64,000 bases of DNA from Aculops lycopersici (Eukaryota > Arthropoda > Arachnida > Trombidiformes > Eriophyidae). The notes beneath the pieces were generated by a model, which saw only the letters and a list, made by a program, of their open reading frames with translations, was not told where the DNA came from and ran no database searches. Every line of letters begins with the position of its first letter. The stretch's first letter is position 1. Made by a program: the position numbers and the translations under genes. The stretch spans positions 2,202,698-2,266,697 of the forward strand of contig WNKI01000003.1 in the NCBI GenBank assembly GCA_015350385.1, given 5' to 3'. Below, in pieces: positions 10,183-23,210 of the stretch.

Positions 10183-10213
10183 GATTTGTTCAAGTCACCG
10201 ACTTGAACAAATC
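10183..10213. repeat. Perfect 13-bp hairpin, 5-nt loop
   Basis: GATTTGTTCAAGT (10183-10195) and its exact complement ACTTGAACAAATC (10201-10213) are separated by CACCG. It is in non-coding DNA between the insulin-like and ABCB genes, 140 bp downstream of the donor at 10041. Such a perfect short-loop stem is not expected by chance in 64 kb. Confidence 0.8.
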
Positions 10214-10313
10214 GGTGAGCCCTGGCATTGCTTTCGGTTAAACTATTTTTGTCGCCAATGATAATTTTTGCTTGGTTTAAGCGATAGACGCGGCAAGATC
10301 GCTGAAGCGAGGA

Positions 10314-10344
<31 letters not shown>
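10314..10344. repeat. AAG triplet repeat
   Basis: About 10 AAG units in non-coding sequence. Confidence 0.9.
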
Positions 10345-10345
<1 letters not shown>

Positions 10346-11497
10346 TACAGATGGCTAAAACGCTTCAATGTTCATTTGAGTTGTCGTGTCGAGTGCATTG
10401 AGTGAATGGTACATCTCCTTGCTTAACTCTGGATATGCAAGCAACCAATTAATAATCGTCTCGTCGTATCTAGAGAAGCATGCGGCAAGCAAGACCACGA
10501 TGACATCTACCTCGACAACAACTAACCAGCACTTGGCGACAACAAGTGGTGGACACGTTGATTTAATGCTAGCACATCGCCAGCCTCAACCAGCCCACCA
10601 ATGATCATCGCCTTGTCGATTTCAGTGGATTCCAGTGGAAGCACCGACACCCGGCACACTGCCCATTGTCTCAGTATGCGCCCGTGGTGATGATCGATTG
10701 ACGCCATGTTGTTGCGTCGGCTTCGTGTCTCGTCTAGTCTCGTCTCGTCTCTAGCTCTATGAATCATCGCTCCTATCAACCAAGTGTCAACTAGTCAACC
10801 AGTCGATTAGAGTCTCCTCCTTTTGGATTAGATTAGCAGGCTGGTTGGTCGGTTGGTTGGTTGGCTGTTGAAGCCATGCTACAGAAAACAATAAAACAAA
10901 ACAGACACGACTTGTCTGTGGCGTGGTCTCTTTAATATCGATTTGAATTGAGCAAGCGAGCGAGCAAACAAAAAACAATGCAAAACAACTGCAAGAAGAA
11001 GGAGAAGGAGAAGCCAATTAAGTTTAGTTGACACGTACTTTTCCCTTCAGTAAACTCAATGAGAAAAGTATTGCAGGCAAGTAAAGTGAAATTTCTCGCA
11101 CTTTCCCTTGTGCTAATCTCCTCTTGCAGGTATACATCTTGTCAGTGCAGTAGGTAATTTTATGGCGATGCTCATGGAGATAAACGGCGGAGCTGATTAT
11201 ATCGACGACGATGATGATGTAAATTGGATCGCCCACACAATTGGTCGAGCGAGTGACTCTCGTACACGCGTATTTATCTAAAATAATAACAATATATTAA
11301 TAGAGTAATGACAAAAAGAAGACAACCAAGGCAACACTACATTTAACTGCATTGCTTTGCATCACACAGGGCAGAGGTAGCGCCGCGGCCACCTACTAAA
11401 GCCCAAGCGACCACTTGTCGCTCTGACGCTATGCGCTCCTACTGCTTTGACCTCATCTTTGAAAGCTTGTAAAGAGTAATAAGCTTTTAGCTTGTAT

Positions 11498-11576
11498 GGG
11501 ATAGGGTAGGATAGGATAGGATTGGATAAAATTGGATAGGATTGAATTTGATTTGATTGGATTGGATCGGATCGGA
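11498..11576. repeat. GGATA/GGATT-type degenerate tandem repeat in the ABCB 3' region
   Basis: Short units of GGATA, GGATT and GATTT, drifting along about 80 bp, lie immediately downstream of the ABCB stop codon on the minus strand. They are probably in its 3' UTR. Confidence 0.8.
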
Positions 11577-11600
11577 TTGCGTCGCGTTGCGCGTCATCAC

Positions 11601-13556
11601 TCAAACCACCTGACTCCTGGCCGACACTTGTGTGCCACTTAACTCCGAACACGAGCTGGCCACGCCTCCTCCTCCTCCCGTTAGCGCTGCACTATTTTCC
11701 TGCCGTTCCCATAGCGCCCGGTAGTGGCCCGTTTGATTGCGTAATAGCTCCTCGTGTTTGCCAACCTCAACGACCTTTCCTTCTTTGAGGACAACAATTT
11801 TATCCGCGTCCTTGATGGTGGCCAAACGGTGGGCAATGGTGAGCGAGGTCCGCCCACGTCTAGCCTTATCAAGCGCATCCTGAACCACCGACTCGCTCTT
11901 GTTATCTAGAGCAGAGGTTGCCTCGTCAAATATTAGTATTGGCGCGTTTCGAATTAGTGCACGCGCAATGGCAATCCTTTGCCTCTGGCCGCCGGACAGT
12001 TGGCTGCCGCTGTAGTTGCTATTTGATAGCTCGGTGTCGTATTGGTCAGGTAGACTCATGATGAAGTCGTGTATGTTTGCCGTACGCGCTGCCTCAATCA
12101 CCTCGTCCATGGAAACAAAGCGACTATTGTCGCCGTAGCGAATGTTGTCTCCAATGGTGTAACTCAATAGCACTGGCTCCTGGCTGACGAGGCCGATTTG
12201 CGACCGAACCCAATGGGGCTCAACGAGGCGCAGGTCGTGGCCGTCGAGTGTCACTTTGCCTGCGTGATAATCGTAGAACTTTTCTAGAATTGAAACCGTC
12301 GTGCTCTTACCCGAGCCCGAGCTTCCAACTAACGCAACACTCTCGCCGGGAGCCACCTGTAGACTAAAACCGTCCAAAACCAGAGCGCCCGGCCGATTGG
12401 GATAGGCGAACTCCACGTCTTTGAACTCGATGCGCCCGCGAGCCACTTGAAATTTGGGAATCAACGAGTTCAAGCGCGACGATTTGCGCCGCATGTAGGT
12501 GGGCAGAGCGTTTAAAGTGGACAGACGGCGATTGACTAAATTATTATTATTGTTAGTTGTCGTTGGACAGATGGAAGCCTGACGTTGGCGGTGGTTCTCT
12601 TGGGCATCGCCACCTACACTTCCGGCAGCTGAGTCACCTGGAGCCGCTGCGGCCTCCTCGTCTGTCTCGCCAATCGAGACCATCATGGACTGCGGCTCAA
12701 TAAAGGAGATTGACTTTTTTGTCCTCCTACTTCCGGCACTAGAAGCAGCGCCACCGCCTGTTAGCTGGTTGTTGACACTGAGGTTGTGGTTTGCTCTGTC
12801 GGTGTTGTTTTGTGTCGAGTTTGTATGGTCAAAATTAATCGCAACACTATCCTTGCGAACCTTAACAGCCTCCTCGGATTCCGACACTAAAGGCGCGAGA
12901 GTTTGCGCGGCCAGCTGCTCCAAGTGCAAGCGATTCTGTTGCTCAAGTTGCTGGCCCAAGCTCATGGTCGCCAGAACTTCCGGCGAAAAGTCGCGATGCA
13001 TCTTGTACAGACGCTCAATTGCGCAACGTGCCTTCAGCAACTCGGGCAAGAAGACGAGAGCGCGGAAAGTGTCGTTGACCGCGAATAGAACGATAGGACA
13101 GACACTTGTTAGTTAGTTAGTTGGTGCGTTGGTTAGTCAATGGATAAGGAGAAGGAGGAGGAGGTAAAAAGTAATAATAATAATAGTATTAGTAATAGCG
13201 TTAGTAATATTGTGTGCATGGCGTCATTATCAGCAGGCGCGCGCATACGCGATTATTTTGCGTAGTCGGTGATTGGCAGTTTGTTTGGTTGCCGAGTAGT
13301 TTGGTTGGTTTAGTGTTCGGTCAATGGGATGCGAGTTTGTTGAATTCGTCGTGTTAGTTGGTTTCGTTGAGATCATCGGACAGTGAGTAAGTGGCCAAGT
13401 GTTTGCGGTTGTTGCAGTCGGTGGTTGTTGTCGGTGGTGTTGTTGTTTTTGTGGCCAGGGAAAACGGAAGCGTGAATTTGTGCGCAGTCAGTTGGCGAGC
13501 AAAGTTTGGTTTGTCGGTTAGTTATGGTTGTGGTTGTGGTTGCGGTTGTGGTAGTG

Positions 13557-13622
<66 letters not shown>

Positions 13623-15750
13623 GCTGTTGTTGTCGATGTCGATGTCGTTGTTGTTGGTTCAAGTGCAGTGCTGCTAAAATGTCAGATGTACGATTGCCAA
13701 GCTAGAGTTTGTCTCGCCAAGACCGACAAATAGTCGTCAGCGAGACCGAATACGAGGGACGACATTTGACATCCTGCTAGCAGGCAGGCGAGATGATTGT
13801 CTGCTTGTCTATCCAAAACCAATTGGCATTGCAAAGAAGGCGCCTGGTGGTTGATTTAGTGGCTAACAGCAGCTGGCAAATGTCGCCGCCGGTTGGTTTT
13901 TGTTGTTTCGTTGATTAGATTCTGGCCACCGCCGCCGCCAAATGGCAGCCAGCAAGTTAGTTACCATTTGTCGGCGGCTGCAGCTTGTGTGGATCCAACT
14001 TTTTCCTTCGGCACTCCTCATCGAGTCGCTCGACTCGCGCCGGTTGGTTGGCAGGTTTATTGGTTGGTTAGACACCAAGACACTAGGCCTCTTAGGCAAA
14101 GACAACCACAACGACATCGACAACAACTATCGCCCATTCTCTTGGCATTTGCTCTTTCGCCTTGGACTCGCCGCTTGCTGGTGACCGATTTGTCGAATGC
14201 CATAAGCAAACGCACAACTGACACTTGTCTTGAGTTGGTTCATTTTGTGCCTTCCATTCGGTAGACGAAGAAGAAGACGATGAGGACTCCAACGCAACCA
14301 CAAATACAATTGCTGCTGCTGCTGCGTGTGAATCTTCGTTGTAGTTGCCGCCAGATAGACGTTTCAACAATTTCCATATGCCACCCACAAGTTTGTCCAT
14401 TTGCAACTGACTGCGGTGGATAAGCTAGAGACTAGCTAACCGAATGGATGGATGGATGGATGGATGAATGAATGGACGACTGAATGAATGTGTGGCCAGA
14501 CAGCTAGTCACTGGGCGACAATGACAGCCAAGATGATGATCAAGATGATGACTGTGGAGGCGGCGGCGGCAACAAGCGTGCATTAAATCCATCGTTAAAC
14601 TGCTCAATCAGTCAACCAATCAATCGATGGAAGGAGGAGGCAGATCCAGATATCGCACATCTGGATTTAATTGCAAATATAAATATAAATATAAATAAAT
14701 ACGCCCGCCAACTTATTATAACTACTACTATTATTATCATCATAGTGGAGGAGTCTTCGTGCAATGAGCGAGTAAAAAAGAACACCAACTCCACTATATA
14801 TAAATATAAATATAAATATACTTACATAAATATGGTCTGTAAGTCGATGCGGCCCTCAACTAGCAGGTGGCAGCCGTAGTACATGGACGCCGACCAGGAC
14901 ATTGCCGGCATGACAAACTTGAGACTCGTGAGGAAGATGCGAAGCCAAATGGTCCATTTGCTGGTTCTGATTGGTATCGTACCAAAGTTGTATTCATATC
15001 GTATGTATGAAAATGAGATTGATTGATTTGGTTAGTGAGGAGCGATTCGATTTGTTTTGTTTTAGTTTGATCTGTTTGCCAAACTAAATTAAATTTTACT
15101 TCAACGTCAAGCAAATTATCTCACACTTAAAATCAAAAAGTTTTTTATGAGCAACAAAACCGACAGTCTGACCACTGGAGAGTCAATTGTTTGCCCCCAA
15201 TGGCCACTTGTTTTTCTCTTCTTCTTTAGCCCTATTATCGTCTAATTTTTTGCCACAAGATGAGCAAAATAAGTATGAAAAATAACCAAAGCCAACTCAT
15301 CCTTGCAATCTTTACATTATGTCCTCTATTTAAGTCAGTCCCAGACGAAGGCTCCGGCGAAATGATCTAAGTAACTTGCTTAGATAATTTGCGATCATCA
15401 AGCGAAATGAGCAAAGAAAGTAGGACACTGGTTGTTGTTGTTGTTGGTGGTGGTGTCGTTGTCGGTGCTCATTCAATCATTCACTTAACCACCACCGCAA
15501 TAACTTTCCCCCCTCGTGGCGAAAATGTTCTAGCTAGTTAGTGAATCTCTCTGTTTAATTAACAACATTTGATTACAAATAATGAACTACCACCGCTAAC
15601 TGAAATCAACGAATCCATAAAAGAGCCCATCAAAATCTGGACAAGCCGTAATCTCTAGTGCGATTTTGGATTATAAACTCCGGACACGCCCCTCTGGTTA
15701 TTCTGATTAACAAAGCAAGCATCAGCCACCAACAAACCAGTAAAATGGTT

Positions 15751-15798
<48 letters not shown>

Positions 15799-16389
15799 GC
15801 TCGCTCACTTAACTATCTCTAGATCAAACGGACCAATCAAGTGGAGGCCAAAAAAGCAGCCGCCACTTCGTCTGGCGGGGCCATCGACTTGGCCGCCTGA
15901 AGGCGCGCGCAAAGGCGCCGCGAGATCATCGACTTATCGGCGCCCTGTGCGCTTGCCTTTTTCGCCACACTGCACTGTTGCTCTCGCCAGCCCGATGCTC
16001 ACTTCTCGCTTCTTGATGGCTCGCACGCTATTACTGTAGCGTAGTATGGTACGGCTCAAGTCGACGCGAGTTAATCATCCGCGCGGATCATCCAACTTGA
16101 CTCAGGCGGCCAGCGAGATCAAATGAGCGCCAAGCGGCGAGCGGCAAGAGCAACGACATGCGTTCATTCATGCACTCGCTCGCTCGCTGATATACTCCGC
16201 TGGTGCTCGTGTTACATTCAACAGACTATGCTTCAACCGCAAGCCCAAGTCGATCAAAATGATTGACTGGCAAACAGACAGTAGGGTAAATTTAGACCAG
16301 GGAATTGGATTTTCTCGTGCACTTTTTTCATAGCAAAGTATCTAGCGTTAGTGACTGTGATAATACTACTAGTGTTGTTGCTGTTGTCG

Positions 16390-16426
<37 letters not shown>

Positions 16427-16431
16427 AGTAG

Positions 16432-16462
<31 letters not shown>

Positions 16463-19400
16463 CATAGTTGCAACAATGAAGTTTCTGGTTGGTGTAGACG
16501 CTGGCCAACCAAAACTCATTCATTCTATACACTATACTCTATACACTACACTAAACTAGTGACACCAGATTATTCCATTTGAAAGTGTGGAAAACCAGTA
16601 CACGTTTGTTTTTGGCATACAAACCAACTGACTGACTGACTGTTTGATTGATTGATAGACTTATAATAATGACAAGTCTTGAGAGTTGTCTAAAATCAAC
16701 AACTGAACCAAGACGACGATGACGAGAACCAAGAGTAAAACTATTGCCGCTAAGATGTCAATAATAACAACAACAACAGTAATAATGATAATAATAATAA
16801 TCTCAATTCTAAGAGCAACGACAACATTAATTCTAAGACCAACAACCACGGTAACAATAAATCGCGCACTAATTACATCGAGTAAATTAAATTACGCTCT
16901 AAGCTCTAAACTTACCCATTTTCGCGCTGCGCCACAATATCCGTGAAGCGCGATATGAAAAAGCGCTCCTTGTTTAGTGAGGCAATTGTTTTGATATTTG
17001 ATAGCGCATCCGCCATCAGGTGAGCCAATTGGGCGTCGTACTTTTGTTGAATGCTCGCTTCGCGTTGGCAAATTCTCGATTCAATTATTGTGGTAATTAG
17101 AACCAGAATTGCAAAGGTAATGCAAAACGCCGAGAGCGGGAGGTTTTGTCCGAAGCCAAACATTGCGCCAGCGGCGAGAGTTGACACCGCCTCTAGCATG
17201 GTGGCCACTCGTGTTCCGGCTATACTTTGAATCGACGAGATGTAACTATTGAATCGGTCGCATAGTGAGCCGGCGCTATTTGAGTCCATGTCAAAGTAAA
17301 ACATTGGCTTACTCAGGAGACTGTCCATAATTTTAACTCTCAGCCTAGAGGAGAGTTTTTCGCCCACGTAACCAGGTAGAAGGACTTGCAAGAAGGTTAC
17401 AATGAAGACAAAGGTACTAAATGAGAGTATGATCAGCCCAAAGGCGTACAAATAATCGCCAATTTGATCCAATTCCTCGTAGGCAAAAGCGGAGAATAAA
17501 TAGCTATGAGCAATCAGGTTCATGGGCAAGATTAAGCCGGCAACGAGGCAAATAAAAACCGCCGCCAACGATGACCATCTGGGCATCTCAATAAACTGCC
17601 ACAATTGCCAAGCGGTCGGCCTCTCCTCCGAATCTACCGGATAATCCTCGTCATCGTCATCATCGTCTTCTTCTTCTTCTTCTTCTTCTTCTATTTCATC
17701 ATCGTCGCCCACTTCCGGTTGCTTGTTAAATTCTGCTTCAATGCCCCTCTCGTTATCATAATCGTCATTATCTTCTTCATGAGCGTCATTAAATTTGGAA
17801 TGCTCATCAATCTTGCCACAGGAGTTGTTATTCTTTAATAGAGTGGCATCTCCATTAAACCGGGCCGAGCTCGTCAATGTGCTGCGGGAAACGCTCTTAC
17901 CCATTGATGTTGTAGATTCGCTCGCCAACTTGCGGCTCGCCATTAGCTCGCGTCGACCGGAAGCAATTTGGTCGCTATTGTTGTAGACGCACTTCCGCTT
18001 CATTGCGCTCAACTGTGACTCGTACATTTTCCTATAAACTCCCCCCTTCGGAGATCCAATATGACTTTGCATCAATTCCTCGTGACTGCCGCACTCAATC
18101 ACCTGACCCTGAGACATGACAACAATTAGATCAACCTCCTTGATGGTGGACAGCCGATGCGCCACCGTAATGGTTGTCCTTCCCCTGCTTGCAATCTTTA
18201 ATGCCTGTGCAACTATCGATTCGCTCTCAGTGTCGAGGGCCGAGGTGGACTCGTCGAGGAGCAATATCTTTGGCTTTCTGATGAGGGCTCGCGCGATTGC
18301 AATCCGTTGCTTCTGGCCGCCCGACAACTGGAAGCCACCTGTTCCGACGCGAGTCGCATAACCGGCCGGCAGTTTCATTATAAACTCGTGAGCGTTTGCC
18401 TCGCGCGATGCCTCAATCACTTGTTGCATTATATTGGCCTCCTGCTTGGCCTTGGTTAGGTCCTCATCAACTCTAGCTTCGCACCATGAGTTGGACCAAT
18501 TTAAATTGTTATCCTGCGTATCAGTCAATCCTAAACGAATGTTCTCAGCTATGGTCATGTCAAACAAACGTGGCTCCTGGGTTACAACGCTGATTTGATT
18601 GCGTAGCCAGGATATATTCAAATCCTTAATATTGTGCTGTCCAATCAGCAGCTGACCTCCATTTATATCATACAAACGCTGGACCAAAGAGAGAACAGTC
18701 GACTTACCAGAACCCGAGGGCCCCACTAGAGCAACCGATTGGCCGGCTGCTATTTCAAGGTTAAAGTAATTCAATATGCGCTTAGATTTGCCCCGCTGGC
18801 CATCTATCTCGTTGGCAACCAGGTTTCGTATGAGAGCCGAGGTTCTCCTAGTGTTGATAACAATATTACTATCGTTATCGTTATTGTTATTAGTATTATT
18901 ATTATTATTATTATTATTATTGATGTTTGTGCTTCCACTTGAGTTGTTTGTGTTATTTACCGACGAACCAGCGAGAGTTCTATGCTGTTTTTGCGTCATC
19001 ACCAAGTTGCCAGGCGAAGGCGAAGCAGAAGCACCACCTTTAGCGACGACGGCGGCTACGGTAGTAGTAGTGGTTGCAGCAGACGATAACATTGAATTAA
19101 GATTATCGGCTGAAGATGTTTTTGTTGCGTCACCATTGTTGTTGTTGATGTTTGCTATGCCATCGAGTGGACCACTAGTATTGTTGTTGATGTTATTATG
19201 TCCATTGTTTACGTTGCTCAGGCTGCAGCCGCCGCCGCCGTGGTCGTCGTCGTCGTTGCGGGTTTGGCCAGCGTGGCCAGCGCGACTTCCGGAAGCGCAA
19301 GTGTCGCCACTTGAGCGATGGTGTTGCTGCTGCTGCTGGTGGTGGCGAAAGTAAGGGGAGATCTCGTTGCCGTCGCACTCAAAGTCCAGCTCATCGGCCA

Positions 19401-21522
19401 GCTCCTCAATGAGACTCTGTCTTCTTCCGGTCACATTTGGCCTCGAGCCCTGAGTGTGCTGCGCCAGGTGCAGCTCTTGCTGGGAGCTACCACTTCCGCC
19501 GCCGCCGCCGCCACAACCACCTGCTTGCCCGGAACCCGGCGAGCCGGGCAAGTTTAGAAAGGGAAGTGTTGAGTTGCGACGAGTTGGTCCCGAGCGATCG
19601 GTGTAGCCAAATTGAACCATGCGAAAACTTATCGAGGGCTTCCATTGATCAGCAGGTGGTTGGGCGCCGCGCTCGCTGGCCGAATCAATTTTCGACCGTC
19701 TCTCAATGGCAGCGTAAATTCTAGCAATGGAACCTTTGGACTGTTGTAGGGCTTCCATAAAGGGAATAGAGATTAATATGTTTACTATGGAAACCTCGGC
19801 GCCACGCATCACCGCCAACACGGTCGACTTGTTTGCTGGTCCATCGGGATCGTAGGGAGGGAATAGGCGCATGGCATAGAAGCAATAGGCTGAGAAGCAG
19901 GCAAATATTGAGAATTTTGACAGACTAGTGTTGAGGGCGGTGTAGAGATGTTTAACCAATGAGTGCTTGTAAACAGGTTGCAAGCTAATACTATAACGAG
20001 TTAACTCTTTTTGTTGCCCGTTAAACGCAAACACCGTTCTAATTGCGGCCAAAATTTCCTCGGCCAATTGGAGCGAGCGCTTGGCAAACAATGCGTGCTG
20101 ACCTATGGCCGCCGCCTGCCACTCGCTCAGATAGGCAATTATAAGGCCAACTGTAAGGACAAATGGCATGCAGAATGAGGCCAATTTGAAGAGTTGATAG
20201 AAGGCGGTTAGAGCAAAGAGGGCAACGTGGCCGAGGAAGTAGCACAATAGTGCCAACTTAACACCAATTCCATCCTCGTACTTGTCAACAAGAGCATTTA
20301 GCGACGAACCAGAGCCACCTGCGCTATCGATCGACTCGAACCAGGTAACCTCCTGGTGGAGGCAGGAGGTAAAGTAGTAGACTTTAACCCTCGACGCTTG
20401 CTTCCTAGCGGCCCAACAAATTAGAGTCATGCCGAGAAAGAAGGCAATCAATTGGGTTAGAGCCAGAGCAAAAGCGGCCCCGTTTATCTCGAAACTTTGG
20501 CGCAGGAATTGGTCCGACTCGTTGCGCAAGAGATCCTCAAGTGGCTGGTTTGTTTGCGAGAATCCAAAGTCAAATGTTGGACTAATAAACGAGTATAATG
20601 GTTGGAGCAACGAGACTCGGTGGGCGCTCTCGGCGACAGCAGCAGCGGTGGGCGGAAGCCCGGTGACTGAGCTCTCTTCGAAGGCTTCAGTTGCCATCCT
20701 TGTTGCCCTTTCTGTGGCTTGTCCAACTATTGAATCATTAAAACCCCAAGTGATTTGCCCAGGTGAACTTCCGCTCACTTGCTGGCTGGTGTATTGATCA
20801 TACTCTCCGTTGGCCGGCGACTCGTAGATCATGCCGCCAAAGTTGTCGCTTAAATCGCGGCGTATCAAGTTACCTGAGTTATTTGAGCCAGACGATAATC
20901 TGAATAATCTAGTTAAAGGTGCGATTACTAGCTCGTTTAAGGCAGACGCTGAACTTGTAGTTGCGGATAAATGACCACTTGATTCCTCATTATTCACTTC
21001 CCACCTTCCAACTGTTACATTTCCACCTCCACCCTCCACCCTCTTTGTCTCATTTAGTTTCAATATCAGCGCCGTTTGCTTTGAGTATTGGCCCATTAGC
21101 GAGGCCATAATGGCCAATATGAAAACCGATATTGGTTGCCAGGAAGCCGCGTACCATAGCGACAGAATTCCCATTAACACAGCAAATTTCTCCCTCCTCT
21201 TTGCGTATTTAAACAAATCCAAAGTTCCAATACTATTCTGACGCTCAGTGTATTCCTTGGCATTCCATAGATAGGTGTCGTCTAAACCTAATTTTGAACC
21301 CGCCCTACCAAATCTAGCGCTTACTTTTCTCCTCTTCCTGTTGAAACTTGATGCCATCCGTTTCAGGGCCGACTTTTTATTGAGCGCCGTCATTTGGTCG
21401 TTACTATTCCAGTTTATATTGTTGCTGTTTAGAGTACTGAGGTCCAATTCGGAAAACTCACTAATTTGCGTTGAGATTCTCTTGCCACTCTGGCTTCCAT
21501 TTTGCAAGTTTGTGTTGGACAT
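11601..21522 (-). CDS. ABCB-type full transporter (P-glycoprotein family), three exons
   Basis: Exons 21522-16916, 14966-14826 and 13104-11601 join in frame (GG+A, then AT+T), with GTAAGT donors and CAG/AAG acceptors, giving 2083 residues. The order is TMD1-NBD1-TMD2-NBD2. NBD1 has Walker A GPSGSGKST (about 934), a Q-loop VVTQEPRLFD, signature LSGGQKQR (about 1066) and LLLDESTSALD. NBD2 has GSSGSGKST (about 1843), LVSQEPVLL, LSGGQRQR (about 1952) and LIFDEATSALD. Both catalytic glutamates are present, so both ATP sites look competent. P-glycoproteins are about 1280 residues; the excess is low-complexity sequence. It sits in the first extracellular loop (with NVT and similar sequons), inside NBD1 between the A-loop Tyr (about 640) and Walker A, in the acidic linker after NBD1 (Asp/Glu runs), and before NBD2. 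The family exports lipophilic drugs and toxins across the plasma membrane; the substrate here is unknown. Confidence 0.93.
13525..13660. repeat. GGTTGT / GTA / GTT triplet array in ABCB intron 2
   Basis: It begins as GTGGTT units, passes into about 12 GTA, then about 13 GTT, then degenerates into GTCGAT units. Confidence 0.9.
14678..14820. repeat. Two ATAAAT arrays next to ABCB exon 2
   Basis: Short ATAAAT arrays occur at about 14678-14700 and 14796-14820. The second ends 6 nt from the 5' splice site of exon 2 on the minus strand, so it sits at the start of intron 2. Confidence 0.75.
15753..15797. repeat. TC microsatellite in ABCB intron 1
   Basis: About 22 uninterrupted TC units. Confidence 0.95.
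16378..16463. repeat. GTT/GTA triplet array in ABCB intron 1
   Basis: About 27 units, mostly GTT, with a short GTA interruption near 16425. All long frames through it are homopolymer translations. Confidence 0.95.
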
Positions 21523-23210
21523 TATGAGATATGTGGATGAATGATTGTTGTTATTCTGTCTTCCTATTTAGTCTTCAGATTGATTGATCATTGATTTACT
21601 TCAATCTTCAAGTGGGTACCTGATAGTTGTTTTGTTTTCCTAGCTAGAGATCCTTGAGCAATTGGCTTCCAATTTTAAGTTTTCACAATCTGGGTGGATT
21701 TTCCATGTCAACTATCAATGGATAGCACTAGACAGTTCCCCCTCTAGTCGCCTAACTCTACCACCTCTTACAAATGTTTCTGCCTACTACCACTACAATA
21801 GGTGTATTTGTCACTATTCAAAATCTAAAAGTTGTTTCCATTTAGAACCACCAACGCAAACTTCCCTATGATGATCTGAATCCGACGGACTAGCACCACT
21901 ACCTCTACCGATTTTTGGATATTTAATTAACCGAAACTCACTGCTACAACTCAACAAATATCTCTGTCGAGCACAGGTGTCAATCTAAAACACGAATTGA
22001 TGATTAGTCGACTATTGGCAATCAATTAAGGCTAGGTGTTGTACTCGGTGCCGTTGGTGGCGTAGAGGTAGACTATTTAGCATAGTTGCGCGCGAGCTAT
22101 ATGAATCCAATGGCCTCGAGAAAGCGGATGGGTAGATGGCTAGTATCTGACATACCAACCAGCTGGCACACAACTACCTGTCAATAGACCTGACAATGAA
22201 ACTCGGGCGAGCGAGAAAGAGAAAAAATTGAAACGTTAGCTTGCCAATCAATTAGTGAAAGTGAACAAGTGGTTGGTGCGTGGGAGTAGAGCGGTGATTG
22301 AGAGACAACAACTAGATTGCGCCATTGGATCATACGAGACCAAGCAGCCAATTGGTTGGATGAAGACACGTGTTGGCTAACATTCAATCAACGGTGATGG
22401 CCGATAGATGATTTGATGCCAGGACAAAAGCAAGCGATCCGCTTACGCAACTACAGCAACTAACTAACTTACAGTGTGACAAAAAACTTTAGTCACTATA
22501 ATCATCGATGATATTCTACAAATAACTTCGATGATTCGTGCTAGCAGTAATGCAAACTTTGTAAGCCGATTGCTGTTATTCGATCGAAATATTCCAATAG
22601 GATGGGGGGCAAAGTGTCGCTACTGCGAGTCTTTGGCTGATTTCAAAGGCCATCGAGGTGCCAGCTGAAAGCGAAAGAGACTCAACCCTTGGATTCAATC
22701 ATAGTTGACATTTAGGGTCAAATAACACTGATTGCATTTCTTCCATTAATTGAGAGATGTTCCATAGATCAATGTTGTAGTTCAAGTGGTAGTAGTGGTG
22801 GCATCGGAAAGGCTGATACATTATTGATGTTTTTCCTATCTCCATCTTTTTTGATAGAATTCTGCAATCGGAGAAACTACGTCAAACAACAACGTCGACA
22901 ACAACACCAAGAATTTGAGCTGATGTTTTGTTGCTGTTGCTTTAGTGTGACGACATTGCCAATGAGTCTTTTTTGGTGACACAATGACTTGTGATAAATT
23001 AATTAGCTATAGTCGAATATAATAAGCTTGCGGTATTCCGACAGGTGGCTTTGGTTTTCTGCACCGAGAGTGCGAATGTGTCGAATACGTGCATCGTTGT
23101 TTAGATGGTAATTGTGCTAGCTGATTCCGGTGCTCGTAACTCGCTGAGTTTTGTAATTTTGTTGATATTTTTGTTGCTACTAAAACAACTTGCTAAATAG
23201 AACTAATGTA
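21523..23210. other. Non-coding gap between the ABCB start and the CCDC124 stop
   Basis: About 1.7 kb. It must contain the ABCB 5' leader and promoter (minus strand) and the 3' UTR of the CCDC124 homologue. No coding ORF or missing CCDC124 exon was recognised on the minus strand close to 23210. Confidence 0.5.

Larger units (their letters stand above)
8299..11600. other. Non-coding region upstream of the insulin-like gene
   Basis: No credible coding ORF is seen. On the minus strand it is the 5' side of the insulin-like gene and the 3' side of the ABCB gene. It includes a GC-rich patch with a CACGTG E-box near 8740, TA/GT/CA and AAG microsatellites, two perfect inverted repeats, a plus-strand TATA box at 9471 and a good plus-strand splice donor (GGAG then GTGAGC, exon end 10040). 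The last two suggest a plus-strand transcript whose first exon lies about 9500-10040. No coding sequence could be assigned to it. Confidence 0.4.
13105..14825 (-). other. ABCB intron 2
   Basis: The intron of about 1.7 kb runs from a GTAAGTATA donor at 14825 to a pyrimidine-poor CTAACTAACTAACAAG acceptor. The repeated CTAAC just before the acceptor resembles a branch-point consensus. It contains a long GTA/GTT repeat, and GAAT/GGAT repeats near 14440-14480. ORFs inside read through repeats and are not credible. Confidence 0.8.
14967..16915 (-). other. ABCB intron 1
   Basis: The intron of about 1.95 kb starts at the GTAAGT donor at 16915 and ends at an ATCAG acceptor (14967-14969). It carries a TC microsatellite, a long GTT/GTA array and a GC-rich patch at about 15880-16200 with several inverted short motifs. 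That patch could be an internal promoter or CpG-like element. I see no coding exon in it. Confidence 0.8.

Noticed and set aside
13041..13104. A separate half-transporter starting near 13049
   Set aside because: That start is a TTG. The frame continues upstream to a splice acceptor and joins exon 2 in frame, completing TMD2 of the same gene.
16254..16559. Asn-, Thr- or Val-rich ORFs in ABCB intron 1
   Set aside because: All are translations of one GTT/GTA array in different frames.
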